Source: Streptomyces sp. CB01635 (GTDB lineage: Bacteria; Actinomycetota; Actinomycetes; Streptomycetales; Streptomycetaceae). Taken from it: a stretch of DNA of 45,981 nucleotides. The position numbers and the translations under genes were made by a program. Shown here one piece after another: positions 1-8,343 of the stretch (the stretch's first letter is position 1; each line of letters starts with the position of its first letter). The notes under the pieces are model-generated. The model worked only from the letters and a program-made list of their open reading frames with translations. It did not search any database and had not been told where the DNA came from. The stretch covers positions 1-45,981 of the forward strand of contig NZ_NNBL01000045.1 of the NCBI RefSeq assembly GCF_002803065.1, in the 5' to 3' direction.

Positions 1-81
1 TCCGTCATGACTCCCAACTTCCCCTGCAGCCACGGTCTTCACGCTACGAGGGGAGGGACACCCTGCCCGTCTACTTGTGTG

Positions 82-121
82 GCTGAGCGCTTCAGTTGGC
101 CGCTGAGCGTTCCAGTTGGCC
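82..121. repeat. Two tandem 20-bp repeats with a distant inverted copy
   Basis: Two adjacent 20-bp units (82-101 and 102-121) read GCTGAGCG, two variable positions, then CAGTTGGCC; they differ at two bases. A 15-bp inverted copy (GGCCAACTGAAGCGC) lies at 1123-1137. The repeats therefore bracket the membrane protein and MerR gene. Multiple short terminal repeats of this kind occur at IS21-type ends, but no transposase gene is seen between them, so the origin is an inference. Confidence 0.55.
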
Positions 122-562
122 GGCCTGGTGCTCAAAGCTGGCGTTGCTGTGTCGATTCCGCCGCCATGGCACAAGCTGGACAATGCCCCACGCGACCTCG
201 ACGGTGAAGAACAGCCACAGTATCCGCGAGGCACCCTGGGCCAGTGCGTACGCCATCCACGCTGAGAACAGGATGCGCGCGATGCCGTCGAACAGTCCAT
301 GCACCGGCAGCGGCCGGACGATGCGCAGGGTGGCCCAGACGACCACGACCGAACCCATCAGATTCGCGTACAGGGTCTGCCACGGATCGAGTTCGGGCAG
401 GACGCCCCACCCGAGTGCGTCGCCCAATGAGGACAGCACGTTGTGCACCAGCGCGTACGTCCACGGTGTCACGAACCCCGCGGTGACCGCGAGGTCGTAC
501 CAGGCGCTCGCGCGTACGAGATGAAGATAGGCGGGACGTGCGGGGGCGGAGAGACGGATCAT
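92..562 (-). CDS. Small membrane protein of unknown function
   Basis: A 156-residue protein with three to four hydrophobic stretches (about residues 22-45, 63-83, 88-108 and 110-128), so probably an integral membrane protein. I do not recognise a catalytic motif; the size and helix pattern resemble DoxX-like or other small polytopic proteins, which is a guess. It diverges from the MerR-family gene at 663, and the 100-bp gap carries a MerR-like promoter, so the regulator probably controls it. The last residues run into the 20-bp tandem repeats at 82-121, so the natural C-terminus may have been altered by an insertion or excision event. Confidence 0.65.
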   Translation of the reverse strand: MIRLSAPARPAYLHLVRASAWYDLAVTAGFVTPWTYALVHNVLSSLGDALGWGVLPELDPWQTLYANLMGSVVVVWATLRIVRPLPVHGLFDGIARILFSAWMAYALAQGASRILWLFFTVEVAWGIVQLVPWRRNRHSNASFEHQAGQLERSAAN

Positions 563-601
563 GATGAGGCTCCGGCTGGTTTGGTGTCAGTGACGCCTCA
601 C

Positions 602-631
602 GCTAAACAGTGGAGTACGGTCCAAGGTCAA
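602..631 (-). promoter_or_regulatory. Candidate MerR-controlled promoter between divergent genes
   Basis: On the minus strand TTGACC (631-626) is followed about 16-18 bp later by a TTTA-containing -10-like box (609-602). The spacer contains the small dyad TGGA-ccgtac-TCCA. MerR-family activators bind dyads in such spacers. The placement between 562 and 663 fits, but the assignment is from inspection only. Confidence 0.4.
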
Positions 632-662
632 GTTCATCATCCGAAGGGGGTGGCGCTGGGGT

Positions 663-1028
663 ATGCGCATCGGAGAGCTGGCCGCGCAGACGGGGATGAC
701 CAGGGACACGATTCGGTTCTACGAGAAGATCGGCCTCATCGCAGGTCGGCGCCTGACCAACGGCTATCGCGACTTCCCACCCGAGGCAGTGGCCTGGCTG
801 CACTATGTCCGCACGGCACAGACACTCGGATTCTCGCTGGCGGAGATCGCGCGGACCGGCGAGGAACTGCATGGGGCGCCGGACGTCGCGGAAGCGCTGT
901 CCGCGCTGTTCGAGGAAAAGATCCAGCTCGTCGACGCACGCATGGCCGAACTCGCCACCCTGCGCGCCGAACTTACCGAGCGCGTCGGCACCGGATGCCC
1001 GTTGCGGGCAGCTGGCCGACCCGGATGA
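663..1028 (+). CDS. MerR family transcriptional regulator
   Basis: A 121-residue protein that opens with the classic MerR helix-turn-helix: MRIGELAAQTGMTRDTIRFYEK at residues 1-22, then the wing ending in NGYRDF and the helix region QTLGFSLAEI. A C-terminal coiled-coil dimerisation helix follows (KIQLVDARMAEL...). The tail contains one cysteine (near TGCPL), so metal or thiol sensing cannot be excluded, though a full metal-binding loop is not visible. It diverges from the membrane protein gene at 562 and is the likely activator of that gene through the spacer promoter at 602-631. A hairpin at 1142-1182 lies downstream. Confidence 0.9.
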   Translation: MRIGELAAQTGMTRDTIRFYEKIGLIAGRRLTNGYRDFPPEAVAWLHYVRTAQTLGFSLAEIARTGEELHGAPDVAEALSALFEEKIQLVDARMAELATLRAELTERVGTGCPLRAAGRPG

Positions 1029-1141
1029 GGACGGAGTCGGGAGCGTAACGGGCCCGACCGCTGACCAAGGCAGTCGACGAGGCAGTCGCCCACCGACCCG
1101 AGGCTGACATCGTGCTCAGGCCGGCCAACTGAAGCGCCGGT

Positions 1142-1182
1142 CCAGCAGCCTCGGTGGCCGGGCAGGCGGTCGAGGCTGCTGG
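1142..1182. terminator. Inverted repeat downstream of the MerR gene
   Basis: Perfect 11-bp arms CCAGCAGCCTC (1142-1152) and GAGGCTGCTGG (1172-1182) enclose a 19-nt loop. It could act as a terminator for the MerR gene, but there is no T-tract and the loop is long, so this may only be a recombination scar. Confidence 0.4.
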
Positions 1183-1194
1183 CCGGTACAGCGG

Positions 1195-1638
1195 GTGCGG
1201 GCACGGGATGGACGGGCACGCACCGCGCTGGTGTTCGACCTGAATCCCGCGGGAACGTTTCCCGTCGACCGGCTTGTGGCTGATGCCTCCGTTGACGACT
1301 ACGACGCGCTGCTCCTGCCGGGAGGCACCATGAACCCCGACCAACTCCGCATGGACAAGGACGCCGTCGGCTTCGTGAAGTCCTTCGCCGAAAGCGGGAA
1401 ACCGATCGGCGTCATCTGCCACGGCCCGTGGACACTCGCGGAAGCCGACGTCGTGCGCGGACGCCGCCTCACCTCCTGGCCCAGTGTGCGCACTGACCTG
1501 CGCAACGCCGGCGCCGAGGTCGTCGACGAGGAAGTCGTCATCGACGGACAATTCATCTCCAGCCGCTCGCCGGCGGACCTGCCGGCCTTCTGTCGGGCCA
1601 TCGTCGACCAGTTCGCCAGGACCGGGGCGTCACGCTAG
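1195..1638 (+). pseudogene. DJ-1/PfpI (type 1 glutamine amidotransferase) family, 5'-truncated
   Basis: The readable part (147 residues from a GTG) covers the central and C-terminal core of the PfpI/YhbO family: DYDALLLPGGT, then the nucleophile elbow GVICHGPW with the catalytic cysteine and adjacent histidine, and the C-terminal IDGQFISSRSPADLPAF segment. Family members run about 180-190 residues and begin with a Rossmann-like strand; that N-terminal strand and its glutamate are missing, so the gene lacks roughly 40 residues. The upstream DNA contains a long inverted repeat and an inverted copy of the 82-121 repeat, which suggests a rearrangement removed the start. Function of intact relatives: deglycase, chaperone or protease-like; this copy is probably inactive. 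Confidence 0.75.
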
Positions 1639-1900
1639 TGCTTGCCGGGCCTGGCGGGCTGGTTGCCCGGCGTCCCGTCCGGGGGCTGCACCGCCGCTGG
1701 CTGGTCTGGTGCTCCGGGGGCGCAGGGCGGCACATGCTTGATCCAGATCACGCCGTCCACTGGCGAAGTGACCAGCTACGCCAGACCTCGTCCGTGAACC
1801 GGACGGGGTCGCGGTCGGTGGCAAGCTGGCAATGCTGACCGTCCGCGACTACAACCAGCGGTCTGTCGAGCTGATACGCCGAGTTGGACGGCGCTACCAC
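1639..1900. other. Non-coding stretch, nothing recognised
   Basis: Short reading frames only, interrupted by stops. A fragment on the plus strand ending at about 1902 (…KLAMLTVRDYNQRSVELI…) looks protein-like but I cannot assign it. The stretch ends at the terminal repeat of the next IS. Confidence 0.4.
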
Positions 1901-2550
1901 TGAGCTCTTTCAGCGTGGCCGCTGACCGGGGTGAGGGGGTCGGTGTTCGCAACGCGCGAGGCCCCCGTGCCGTTGAGGGAGGTGTTCGAAGTCTCAACTC
2001 ACCAGCTCAAGGAGCCTCGTTGGTTCCCTATCCTGACCCACTCGACCTCCTTCATGCCCTGGTCGAGTGGGGCACCTGCTCATCGTCACCCGTGAGGGTG
2101 GCCGCTGCTGCAAGCTTCCGTCGCACCAGCGTGCCCTGGTCAGCCTCGTGTACCTCCGCAGGCGCGCCGATGACGGCACCCTGGCGGATTGCGACCGGGC
2201 CGGCGACGGACGGGCCGACTACTCCCACAAGCATCATCGGCGCGGGGAGAACGTGCAGGTAGTGAGCGATCCAGCCGGGCGGCTGCTGTGGATCTCGCCT
2301 GCACTGCCCGGCCGTGCCCACGACCTGACCGCGGCCCGCACCCACCGGACATCCGGATCTGCGAACGCCAGGGTGTCCCCGTCCTCGCCGGCCGCGCCTA
2401 CATGGGAGCTGGCCCGTGGGTGATGACACCGCTCAGACGCCCGCCGGGCCGCGACCTCACGCCAACCCAGCGAACGGTCGACCGCGCTCTCTCGGGGGCG
2501 CGGGCGCCGCGGCCGTCCTCACCCTGGAGCGGCAACGCTGAAAGAGCTCA
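1901..2550 (+). mobile_element. Degenerate IS5-type element with intact terminal repeats
   Basis: Perfect 16-bp terminal inverted repeats, TGAGCTCTTTCAGCGT at 1901-1916 and ACGCTGAAAGAGCTCA at 2535-2550, enclose a 650-bp element with a decayed DDE transposase. The length is well below a complete element of this type (about 900-1000 bp), so it has lost internal DNA. No clear target duplication is visible. With intact ends it could in principle be mobilised in trans. Confidence 0.75.
2040..2541 (+). pseudogene. IS5-type (DDE_4 superfamily) transposase, deleted and frameshifted
   Basis: Recognisable segments appear in order: GRCCKLPSHQRALVSLVYLRR, then GTLADCDRAGDGRADYSHKH with HHRRGENVQVVSDPAGRLLW and SPALPGRAHDLTAARTHR, and in another frame IRICERQGVPVLAGRAYMGAGP and LTPTQRTVDRALSGARAP, ending with VLTLERQR before a TGA at 2541. 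The order matches Streptomyces DDE_4 transposases. The helix-turn-helix segment between LVYLRR and the first catalytic Asp is deleted, and at least one frameshift separates the middle from the end. It cannot encode an active enzyme. Confidence 0.75.
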
Positions 2551-2922
2551 CTGTGTGCCGGACAGGCCGGGACTCCCTGGCAAAACTAGGCCTCGCCGGA
2601 GAATGTCGCCCATCCGAGCCAGGCGTCGCCGGAGAACGTCCGAGCGCCCGGCTGCGCTCTGATCGCGCAGTACCCGGTCGTGCAGTTCGGCGTCGAACGC
2701 GGGGACCACGGTCATGCCCTCGCAGTGGGCCACTGACAAAACATCGCACCCCGGGCAGCATGAGTGCGCCGTCCGGGGTGCGTGTGGGCTGGGGGTTGGG
2801 TCGGCTGCCGGCCCGGGCGCCTCGGCGCTGCCGTAGAAGAGGGCGGACATGGCTGCGATGACGACCAGGACCAGGCCGACGACCACGGCCATATCGAGCC
2901 GCGAGACCGGGCGAGAACTCAT
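2548..2922 (-). CDS. Hypothetical single-pass membrane or secreted protein
   Basis: A 124-residue reading frame. Residues 10-30 (LDMAVVVGLVLVVIAAMSAL) form one hydrophobic segment, followed by a proline-rich linker and a cysteine cluster (HSCCPGCDV). The stop codon lies inside the terminal repeat of the neighbouring IS (2548-2550), so the C-terminal 30 residues may be a read-through of foreign DNA and the natural gene may have been cut by that insertion. I do not recognise a family. Confidence that it is expressed is low. Confidence 0.4.
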   Translation of the reverse strand: MSSRPVSRLDMAVVVGLVLVVIAAMSALFYGSAEAPGPAADPTPSPHAPRTAHSCCPGCDVLSVAHCEGMTVVPAFDAELHDRVLRDQSAAGRSDVLRRRLARMGDILRRGLVLPGSPGLSGTQ

Positions 2923-3283
2923 TTCGTCCTCAACGGAATCTGGAAGTGATCACCGCTGAGAAAACCTCAGTCTCCAGTTGACATGCAGTGTCCCGGTGGG
3001 AGGCTTGAAGTGAATGGCGCGGGGCGCACCTGTTGCGCATAATGCTGCGGCTGAAAAGGCAACGCCAAGCAGTGGCCCGGCCATTGAGGCTGTGCGGCTC
3101 CCCGATGAGTTCCTTTGCTCGCGTCAATTCCGAGTGAGTATTTTGCGAAACCTGCCAGTGTCGTACTGGGGCTAGCAGCCACGTGCGTCCTGCGTGCGCG
3201 TTTCGCGCGGCGCATGTTGATTCATTCGTGAATTTTGTTCCTTCCATCGATATTCGAAGTATCGGACAGGAGGAGAGAATCCC
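2923..3283. other. Upstream region of the formaldehyde dehydrogenase gene
   Basis: No supported gene. The segment is clearly less GC-rich than its surroundings from about 2960 to 3260, as expected for a promoter region. A strong ribosome binding site (ACAGGAGGAGAG) precedes the ATG at 3284. I could not fix a convincing -35/-10 pair. Confidence 0.4.
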
Positions 3284-4438
3284 ATGAAGGCTCTGGTGTA
3301 TGACGGGCCACGTTCGGTGAACGTGCAGGATGTGCCGGACGCGAGGATCGAGCGGCCGACGGATGTGCTGGTGAAGATCACTTCCACCAACATTTGCGGG
3401 TCGGACCTGCATATGTATGAGGGGCGCACGGACATGGAGACGGGGCGTGTCCTGGGCCACGAGAACATGGGGGAGGTCATCGAGGTCGGCGATGGCGTGG
3501 ACCGTGTGCGGGTGGGGGACCTGGTCTGTTTGCCGTTCAACATCAGTTGCGGGTTCTGCCGCAACTGTGACAACGGGCTGACGGCCTTCTGCCTGACCAC
3601 GCCGGTGGATCCGACGATGGCCGGTGCCGCGTACGGCTTCGCGGGAATGGGCCCCTACAGCGGCGGTCAGGCAGAGTTCCTGCGGGTTCCGTACGGAGAC
3701 TCCAACTGCCTGGTGCTGCCGGAGGAGGCGCGAGAGAAGCAGACCGACTACGTGATGCTGTCCGACATCTTCCCGACCGGCTGGCACTGCACGGAGCTGG
3801 CCGGCGTGCAGCCGGGCGAGACCGTTGTCATCTATGGCGCGGGCCCGGTCGGTCTGATGGCGGCGCTGTCGGCAAATCTCAAGAGCGCCGCGCAGGTGAT
3901 GGTCGTCGACCGTCACCCGGACCGGCTCGCGCTCGCAGAGCAGATTGGTGCGATTCCCATCGATGACTCCAAGGTCTCGCCGATCGACCAGATCAACGAA
4001 CTCACCAACGGTCTGGGGGCGGACCGTGGGTGTGAGTGCGTGGGCTACCAGGCGCACGACCCTCAGGGTGTCGAGCACCCGAACCTGACGCTCAACAACC
4101 TGGTGCACTCGGTGAAGTTCACCGGGACGATTGGGGTCGTGGGTGTCTTCGTGCCGCACGACCCGGGGAGCCCGGACAAGCTGTATAAGGCGGAGGGCGA
4201 GGTCGCCTTTGACTACGGCCTGCACTGGTTCAAGGGCCAGTCGATGGGGACTGGCCAGGCCAACGTCAAGGCATACAACCGACAGCTGTGCGCCCTGATA
4301 GAGCAGGGCAAGGCCAAGCCCTCATGGATCGTCTCCCACGAGCTGCCGCTGGACCAGGCCCCCAACGGCTACCAGCACTTCGACGCCCGTGACGACGGCT
4401 GGACCAAGGTCGTCCTCCACCCCAACGGCTCGAGCTGA
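3284..4438 (+). CDS. fdhA: Glutathione-independent formaldehyde dehydrogenase (zinc alcohol dehydrogenase family)
   Basis: A 384-residue medium-chain dehydrogenase, full length for its subfamily. The catalytic zinc site is visible as Cys38 (NICGSDLH) and His59-Glu60 (GHENMG). The structural zinc cysteines are at about 89, 92, 95 and 103 (SCGFCRNC…FC). The NAD-binding glycine motif GAGPVG is at 185-190. The N-terminal MKALVYDGPRSVNVQDVPD and the long insert around 105-150 are typical of the Pseudomonas putida-type enzyme that oxidises formaldehyde with NAD without glutathione; some relatives act as aldehyde dismutases. It is probably monocistronic, has a GGAGGA site 6-8 bp before the ATG, and is intact. 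Confidence 0.92.
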   Translation: MKALVYDGPRSVNVQDVPDARIERPTDVLVKITSTNICGSDLHMYEGRTDMETGRVLGHENMGEVIEVGDGVDRVRVGDLVCLPFNISCGFCRNCDNGLTAFCLTTPVDPTMAGAAYGFAGMGPYSGGQAEFLRVPYGDSNCLVLPEEAREKQTDYVMLSDIFPTGWHCTELAGVQPGETVVIYGAGPVGLMAALSANLKSAAQVMVVDRHPDRLALAEQIGAIPIDDSKVSPIDQINELTNGLGADRGCECVGYQAHDPQGVEHPNLTLNNLVHSVKFTGTIGVVGVFVPHDPGSPDKLYKAEGEVAFDYGLHWFKGQSMGTGQANVKAYNRQLCALIEQGKAKPSWIVSHELPLDQAPNGYQHFDARDDGWTKVVLHPNGSS

Positions 4439-4555
4439 CCGACCGGGCCATCCCGGGCCAAGGTCCGCCCGCAGACACCGGGAACCTGGCTTTCGCGCTT
4501 TGGTTTGGCCGTAGGGGGTGGGCATGGGCTACCTCTTGACGCCGGCGCCACGGCT

Positions 4556-4852
4556 TCAGCGAGAAAGAGGAAGTCCTTGATCGGGCCGTGGCAGATGTAC
4601 CGATGCCGTGGGGGAGAACGTGAAGCCGAGCCCGGCGTAGAAGTCCGTCAGGTCCGGTTCGGGCGTGAAGCACATGACGGCCGCGCCCAGCTTCCCCGCG
4701 GGATCCGAGCCCGTTACCTTCTCCGCTTCGGCGACCAGGGCGCGCGCGATGCCCTTCCCACGCCACTCGTCGACCTCCGCAAGGGAGTGCAGGCTAGCGA
4801 CGAGACCGGAGATGATGTGCGGGTTAGGCGACCCGGCGACGAGCTCGGGCAC
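4556..4852 (-). pseudogene. GNAT N-acetyltransferase, C-terminal fragment
   Basis: The frame gives about 98 residues that match the second half of a GNAT fold: SLAEVDEWRGKGIARALVAEAEK contains the acetyl-CoA-binding R/Q-x-x-G-x-G/A loop (RGKGIA), followed by LTDFYAGLGFTF, the usual late tyrosine and glycine-phenylalanine segment. An in-frame stop lies just before the GTG at 4852, and the upstream part of the fold is missing or in another frame. The C-terminus also runs into unrelated sequence. The substrate cannot be told. Confidence 0.65.
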
Positions 4853-4987
4853 GCGTTGCCGTTACGCCCTGCACCAGTTCCAACTGTCGTTGCGGTGACG
4901 CGGATTCAACGTCATGTGGATTGTCCGGGTTGCCAACGCGAGACCGGCCTGGATCCGCGCATCGGACTTTCCGGCCGGGGGAGGTGT

Positions 4988-5170
4988 CTAGGCGGTGTTC
5001 GCGGTGAAGAGCCGTTGTGCCGCCGTGGTGGCTCCGGACAGGTTGAGGGGGATGTCGAGGTTCTTGCACATGTCGATCTCTACGGCGGCCGCGGCCCGGG
5101 TGTTGACGTCGACGCTGTGGTGCAGGGGCACGTGCAGGGCGCCGCCGTCGACGCTGTGGCTGATCAGCAT
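4988..5170 (-). CDS. Short STAS-like protein, internally shortened
   Basis: Sixty codons from an ATG with a good site (GCGGAGGCC) seven bases upstream. The beginning (LISHSVDGGALHVPLHHSVD then VNTRAAAAVEID) and the end (MCKNLDIPLNLSGATTAAQR then LFTANTA) resemble the N- and C-terminal parts of STAS-domain anti-anti-sigma-like proteins common in Streptomyces. The central part, which would carry the phosphorylatable serine, is absent, so about 35-40 residues appear to have been deleted in frame. This recognition is from memory of the family pattern, so treat it as tentative. Confidence 0.45.
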   Translation of the reverse strand: MLISHSVDGGALHVPLHHSVDVNTRAAAAVEIDMCKNLDIPLNLSGATTAAQRLFTANTA

Positions 5171-5540
5171 GATGGCCTCCGCTCGCCGTGTCCTTGGGCC
5201 GTACTCCGTCCGGCGGGCTGGAGGGATGGAGTACGGCCGTCCAGGATGACAGTCGGGCGGCGTTAATGGCAGCTCACGGCCCCTCCTGGGCCGGTCGCGT
5301 CGCACTTCCAAGCCAGGCCGGTGCCGGTGATCGCGCTGCCGGGTCCGCCTGCCTCATACGCGCGCCACCGTGTACAGGTGGGCTGGTTGCAGGAGTCGTG
5401 GCGAGGTTGGGGCGCTGGGCGCAGTGGCGTGCTTGCCGCGGTCGGGGATGGCCTCGGCGGCGCGCTGGGCGGCCCTCACCGGCTGGTGACGTTCGACCAC
5501 GGAAGCGGTTTCGCCTTCCCGTCGCCATGACGAAATGAAC
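5171..5540. other. No supported gene
   Basis: Both strands carry only short or low-complexity arginine/alanine-rich frames with no recognised family. The stretch ends at the IS3 remnant, and may be debris of former insertions. Confidence 0.4.
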
Positions 5541-5675
5541 GTCGACGGCTTCGATAGCCCCCGCCGCATCCAAAAGCGGCTCGGCTACCTAAGCCCGATC
5601 GAGTTCGAGGAGAAGTACTACGCCGACCAGGTATCCGCTGAACGAACGAACTTGAAACCCCGTCAGCCTCCCTGA
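5541..5675 (+). pseudogene. IS3-family transposase (orfB), C-terminal remnant
   Basis: The frame reads FDSPRRIQKRLGYLSPIEFE followed by EKYYADQ and a tail rich in T/N/K/P before TGA at 5673-5675. This is the standard C-terminal end of IS3-group integrase-like transposases (the RxQxxLGYLSPxEFE motif after the last catalytic glutamate). About 44 residues remain; the DDE core is gone. Confidence 0.8.
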
Positions 5676-6002
5676 CCTGCTGATCAGCGACTGTCGCACA
5701 GCGGGGGGAGCTCACGGCAGCCACGGAGTCACCGGCCCGGCCGATGTCCTGCTCGGATATCAGGCCTCGACGAGGACCTCCGACCCCGCGACTCTCCGCC
5801 GGTCCGTCACGGCCGCCATGTGAGGTGGCCGGTTGACATATTTCGGACCGGTGTAAGGCTGAAGAAGACGCGGTTCTGCCGCTCGCGTAGAGCCTGGCAG
5901 TGCCGCCTATGCGGCCTAGTAACCCACCAGTTCGGGCGGCGACAGATGAACCTAACCCCTGCTCCGTAGGGATAGCTCTGGGACGCGAAGTGAGGCGATC
6001 GA
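5676..6002. other. Upstream region of the FAD oxidoreductase gene
   Basis: No supported gene. TTGACA at 5833-5838 is a consensus -35 hexamer, but the base run 15-18 bp downstream (TAAGGC/AGGCTG) is a poor -10, so a promoter here is only possible. A short palindrome GCCGCctatGCGGC lies near 5903-5916. Confidence 0.3.
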
Positions 6003-7103
6003 ATGGACCGGGTTCCCGAGGTGGCCGTGGTAGGAGCCGGCATCGTCGGACTCTGCACCGCCTATGCACTGGCCGAACGCGGAACGACGGCGAGGGTCTA
6101 CGAAAGCGGCGTTCCAGGCCACGGGCAGTCCAATGGCCAGTCCCGCATATTCCGCCACGCGCACGACGACGCCCGGCTGGTCGAATTCGCCCGGCAGGGC
6201 CGCGCCGTATGGGACGAGTGGGCCGACCGGTTGGGCGCCGAACTGATCTCCCAGGACGGAGTGGTCGCCCTGGGAGATTCCGTTCCTGAGAGACTGCGCA
6301 TTCTGCAGGAGGCCGGCGGCATACGGGCCCGGGCCCTGGACAGCGCCGAACTTCACGCCCGCATGCCGCTGCTCGCCGACTACCGCGGTCCCGCGATGCT
6401 AGATGAGGACGGCGGTGCCATCCGCACCCGTGTCGCGGTCGAGAGCCTGGTGGACGCGCTGGGTGATTCTGTGGTCACCGACGAGGTCATCTCGCTGCAT
6501 CCGACGGGCCGCGGCACGGTGGAGGTGCTCAGCGCCGTCGGCCGCGAAGAGTACGCAACGGCCGTGGTGTGCGCGGGCCTGGGCACCGCGCGGCTGGCGC
6601 GCAACGTGGGGCTTTCTCTACCGATACGGCCGGCAGCCCACGTCCGCCTCACCTTCCAGGTCAGGGGAGCGCCCCCGGAACGGGTCGCCTGCCTGCAGGA
6701 CAGCAGCGGCGACTTCGGGGAGGTTGGTGTCTACGCAGCTCCCTATCCTGGCAACAGCCGATATGCGGTGGGTCTCAGCCAAACGGTTGAGGTGCGGGAG
6801 GACGGCAGCTTCGTGGACCCCGAAGCACTGGCGGCACTCGGTGACCGCGCCCGCGCGTACGTGTCCCGCGCACTGCCGGGCCTCGACCCGGAGCCCGTCG
6901 AGCACCTGCGCTGCTGGGTGACAAGCCTGCCGTGGAGCGAAGACGGCATGGCGGTCTGGGAAGCCGACAGAATCTTTTTCGCCGCCGGGCACAACCTGTT
7001 CAAACAGGCACCTCGACTGGGACGGGCATTGGCCGGCGCGGCCATGGCCGAGGAACTCGAGGAGAACCTGCGTCCGGCGGCCGCACTCGGCCAGCCTCGC
7101 TGA
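6003..7103 (+). CDS. FAD-dependent oxidoreductase, DAO family (sarcosine oxidase-like)
   Basis: A 366-residue flavoenzyme with the N-terminal dinucleotide-binding fold at residues 7-26 (VAVVGAGIVGLCTAYALAER). The GHGQSNGQSRIFRHAHDD segment corresponds to the FAD-contacting SxxxSR.xR region of monomeric sarcosine oxidase and N-methyltryptophan oxidase. The C-terminus carries the second flavin-contact region (IFFAAGHNLFKQAPRLGRAL). The GHNLFKQ cysteine/lysine context differs from sarcosine oxidase, where a cysteine in this region carries covalent FAD; no cysteine is seen here, so flavin is probably non-covalent. Substrate (an amino acid or amine) is unknown. ATG 6003 follows a weak GTGAGG site. 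Confidence 0.85.
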   Translation: MDRVPEVAVVGAGIVGLCTAYALAERGTTARVYESGVPGHGQSNGQSRIFRHAHDDARLVEFARQGRAVWDEWADRLGAELISQDGVVALGDSVPERLRILQEAGGIRARALDSAELHARMPLLADYRGPAMLDEDGGAIRTRVAVESLVDALGDSVVTDEVISLHPTGRGTVEVLSAVGREEYATAVVCAGLGTARLARNVGLSLPIRPAAHVRLTFQVRGAPPERVACLQDSSGDFGEVGVYAAPYPGNSRYAVGLSQTVEVREDGSFVDPEALAALGDRARAYVSRALPGLDPEPVEHLRCWVTSLPWSEDGMAVWEADRIFFAAGHNLFKQAPRLGRALAGAAMAEELEENLRPAAALGQPR

Positions 7104-7504
7104 AGGCCCCAACAGTTGGCGCAGCCCGCTCCGACGACCGGCGGCGACGACGGGCGACGAAGTCGGCACGCCCCGGCCTTCCCGCAGGACGCCGTTTCGT
7201 GTCAGCTCGGTTCAGAGAACTCTTCCGCGCTCGGTTGGTTGCACGTATTCACGATCACCCGAAGTTTTGACCGTTCGAGACCGGGCAAATTGCTGGTTCT
7301 GACAGATCCACTGTGCCCGGGGCCATCCGTTCCAGCACCGGCTCAGAGCCGTTCGGCGTACAGGCACAGCGCCGTTCAGCTCTGGTAGGGGAGTTACGGA
7401 GAATTCCATTCCGGCCTGAGAAGATTCCATCTGATCTGCAATGTATGTCGTGGTGCAGCGGGTGGTCGGGCAGTCTTGGCCACCGTCTCAGCCAGGAGGA
7501 AGCC
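7104..7504. other. No supported gene
   Basis: About 400 bp of intergenic sequence between two same-strand oxidoreductase genes. Frames here are short and low in recognisable content. The part from 7200 to 7470 is somewhat less GC-rich and probably holds the promoter of the aldo/keto reductase gene. Confidence 0.4.
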
Positions 7505-8338
7505 ATGGCGGAACCACGGACAGTGGTCCTTCCCTGCGGGGTTGCGGTCCCGGCGCTAGGTCAAGGCACCTGGGGGATGGGGGAGGACGCCGGGCGCCGC
7601 GCGGCCGAGGTGTCGGCCCTGCGCGCCGGCCTGGACCTGGGAATGACCCTCATCGACACAGCGGAGATGTACGGGGACGGCGCAGCGGAGGAAGTGGTGG
7701 CCGAGGCGGTGTCCGGACGGCGGGACGAGGTCTTCCTGGTCAGCAAGGTGCTCCCCTCCCACGCGGACGCCCGCGGAGTGGCCGAGGCGTGCCGGGGGAG
7801 CCTGCGCCGTCTGCACACGGACCGGATCGACCTGTACCTGCTGCACTGGCGCGGAGCCGTGCCGCTGGAGGAGACGGTCGAGGCGTTCGAGTCCCTGGTG
7901 CGGGAGGGTGCCATCCTCTCCTGGGGGGTGAGCAACCTGGACGTGGATGATCTCGCGGACCTGCCGCCCGGAGCCGAGCCGCAGACCGACCAGGTGCTGT
8001 ACAACCTCAGCCGTAGGGGGCCCGAGTACAGTCTGCTGCCCAGGTGCCGTGAACTGTCGATCCCCCTCATGGCGTACTCGCCGGTCGAACAGGGCCGTCT
8101 GCTCGGCCACACGGCGCTGCGGGAGGTGGCCGCCGCCCACGGTGCGACGCCCGCGCAGATCGCCCTGGCGTGGGTCCTGCGGCACGAGGACGTCATCGCG
8201 ATCCCGAAGGCGTCCTCCCGCGGGCACGTCGAGGAGAACAGTGCGGCTCTGGAGGTGGACCTGACCGCCGAGGTCCTCGCGACCCTGGACCGGTCGTTCC
8301 CGCCGCCTGGCAGCAAACGGCCGCTGGAAATGCTGTGA
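7505..8338 (+). CDS. Aldo/keto reductase
   Basis: A 277-residue NADPH-dependent reductase. The catalytic tetrad is visible in sequence: Asp and Tyr in LIDTAEMYGDG, Lys in FLVSKVLPSH and His in DLYLLHWRG. The C-terminal cofactor-binding segment is AIPKASSRGHVEEN. The start at 7505 is chosen because CAGGAGGAAGCC lies immediately upstream; an in-frame ATG 192 bp earlier would add an unrelated tail. Members of this short AKR group reduce methylglyoxal or other small aldehydes; the substrate here is unknown. The IS110 fragment begins only a few bases after the stop, so an insertion or deletion end lies exactly there, but the enzyme is complete. Confidence 0.9.
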   Translation: MAEPRTVVLPCGVAVPALGQGTWGMGEDAGRRAAEVSALRAGLDLGMTLIDTAEMYGDGAAEEVVAEAVSGRRDEVFLVSKVLPSHADARGVAEACRGSLRRLHTDRIDLYLLHWRGAVPLEETVEAFESLVREGAILSWGVSNLDVDDLADLPPGAEPQTDQVLYNLSRRGPEYSLLPRCRELSIPLMAYSPVEQGRLLGHTALREVAAAHGATPAQIALAWVLRHEDVIAIPKASSRGHVEENSAALEVDLTAEVLATLDRSFPPPGSKRPLEML

Positions 8339-8343
8339 CACCG

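Noticed and set aside
1639..1900. Possible protein fragment (KLAMLTVRDYNQ…)
   Set aside because: Too short, preceded by an in-frame stop and not recognised.
2930..4225. A 431-residue open frame on the minus strand
   Set aside because: It is antisense to the formaldehyde dehydrogenase gene, has no family pattern and reflects GC-rich codon bias.
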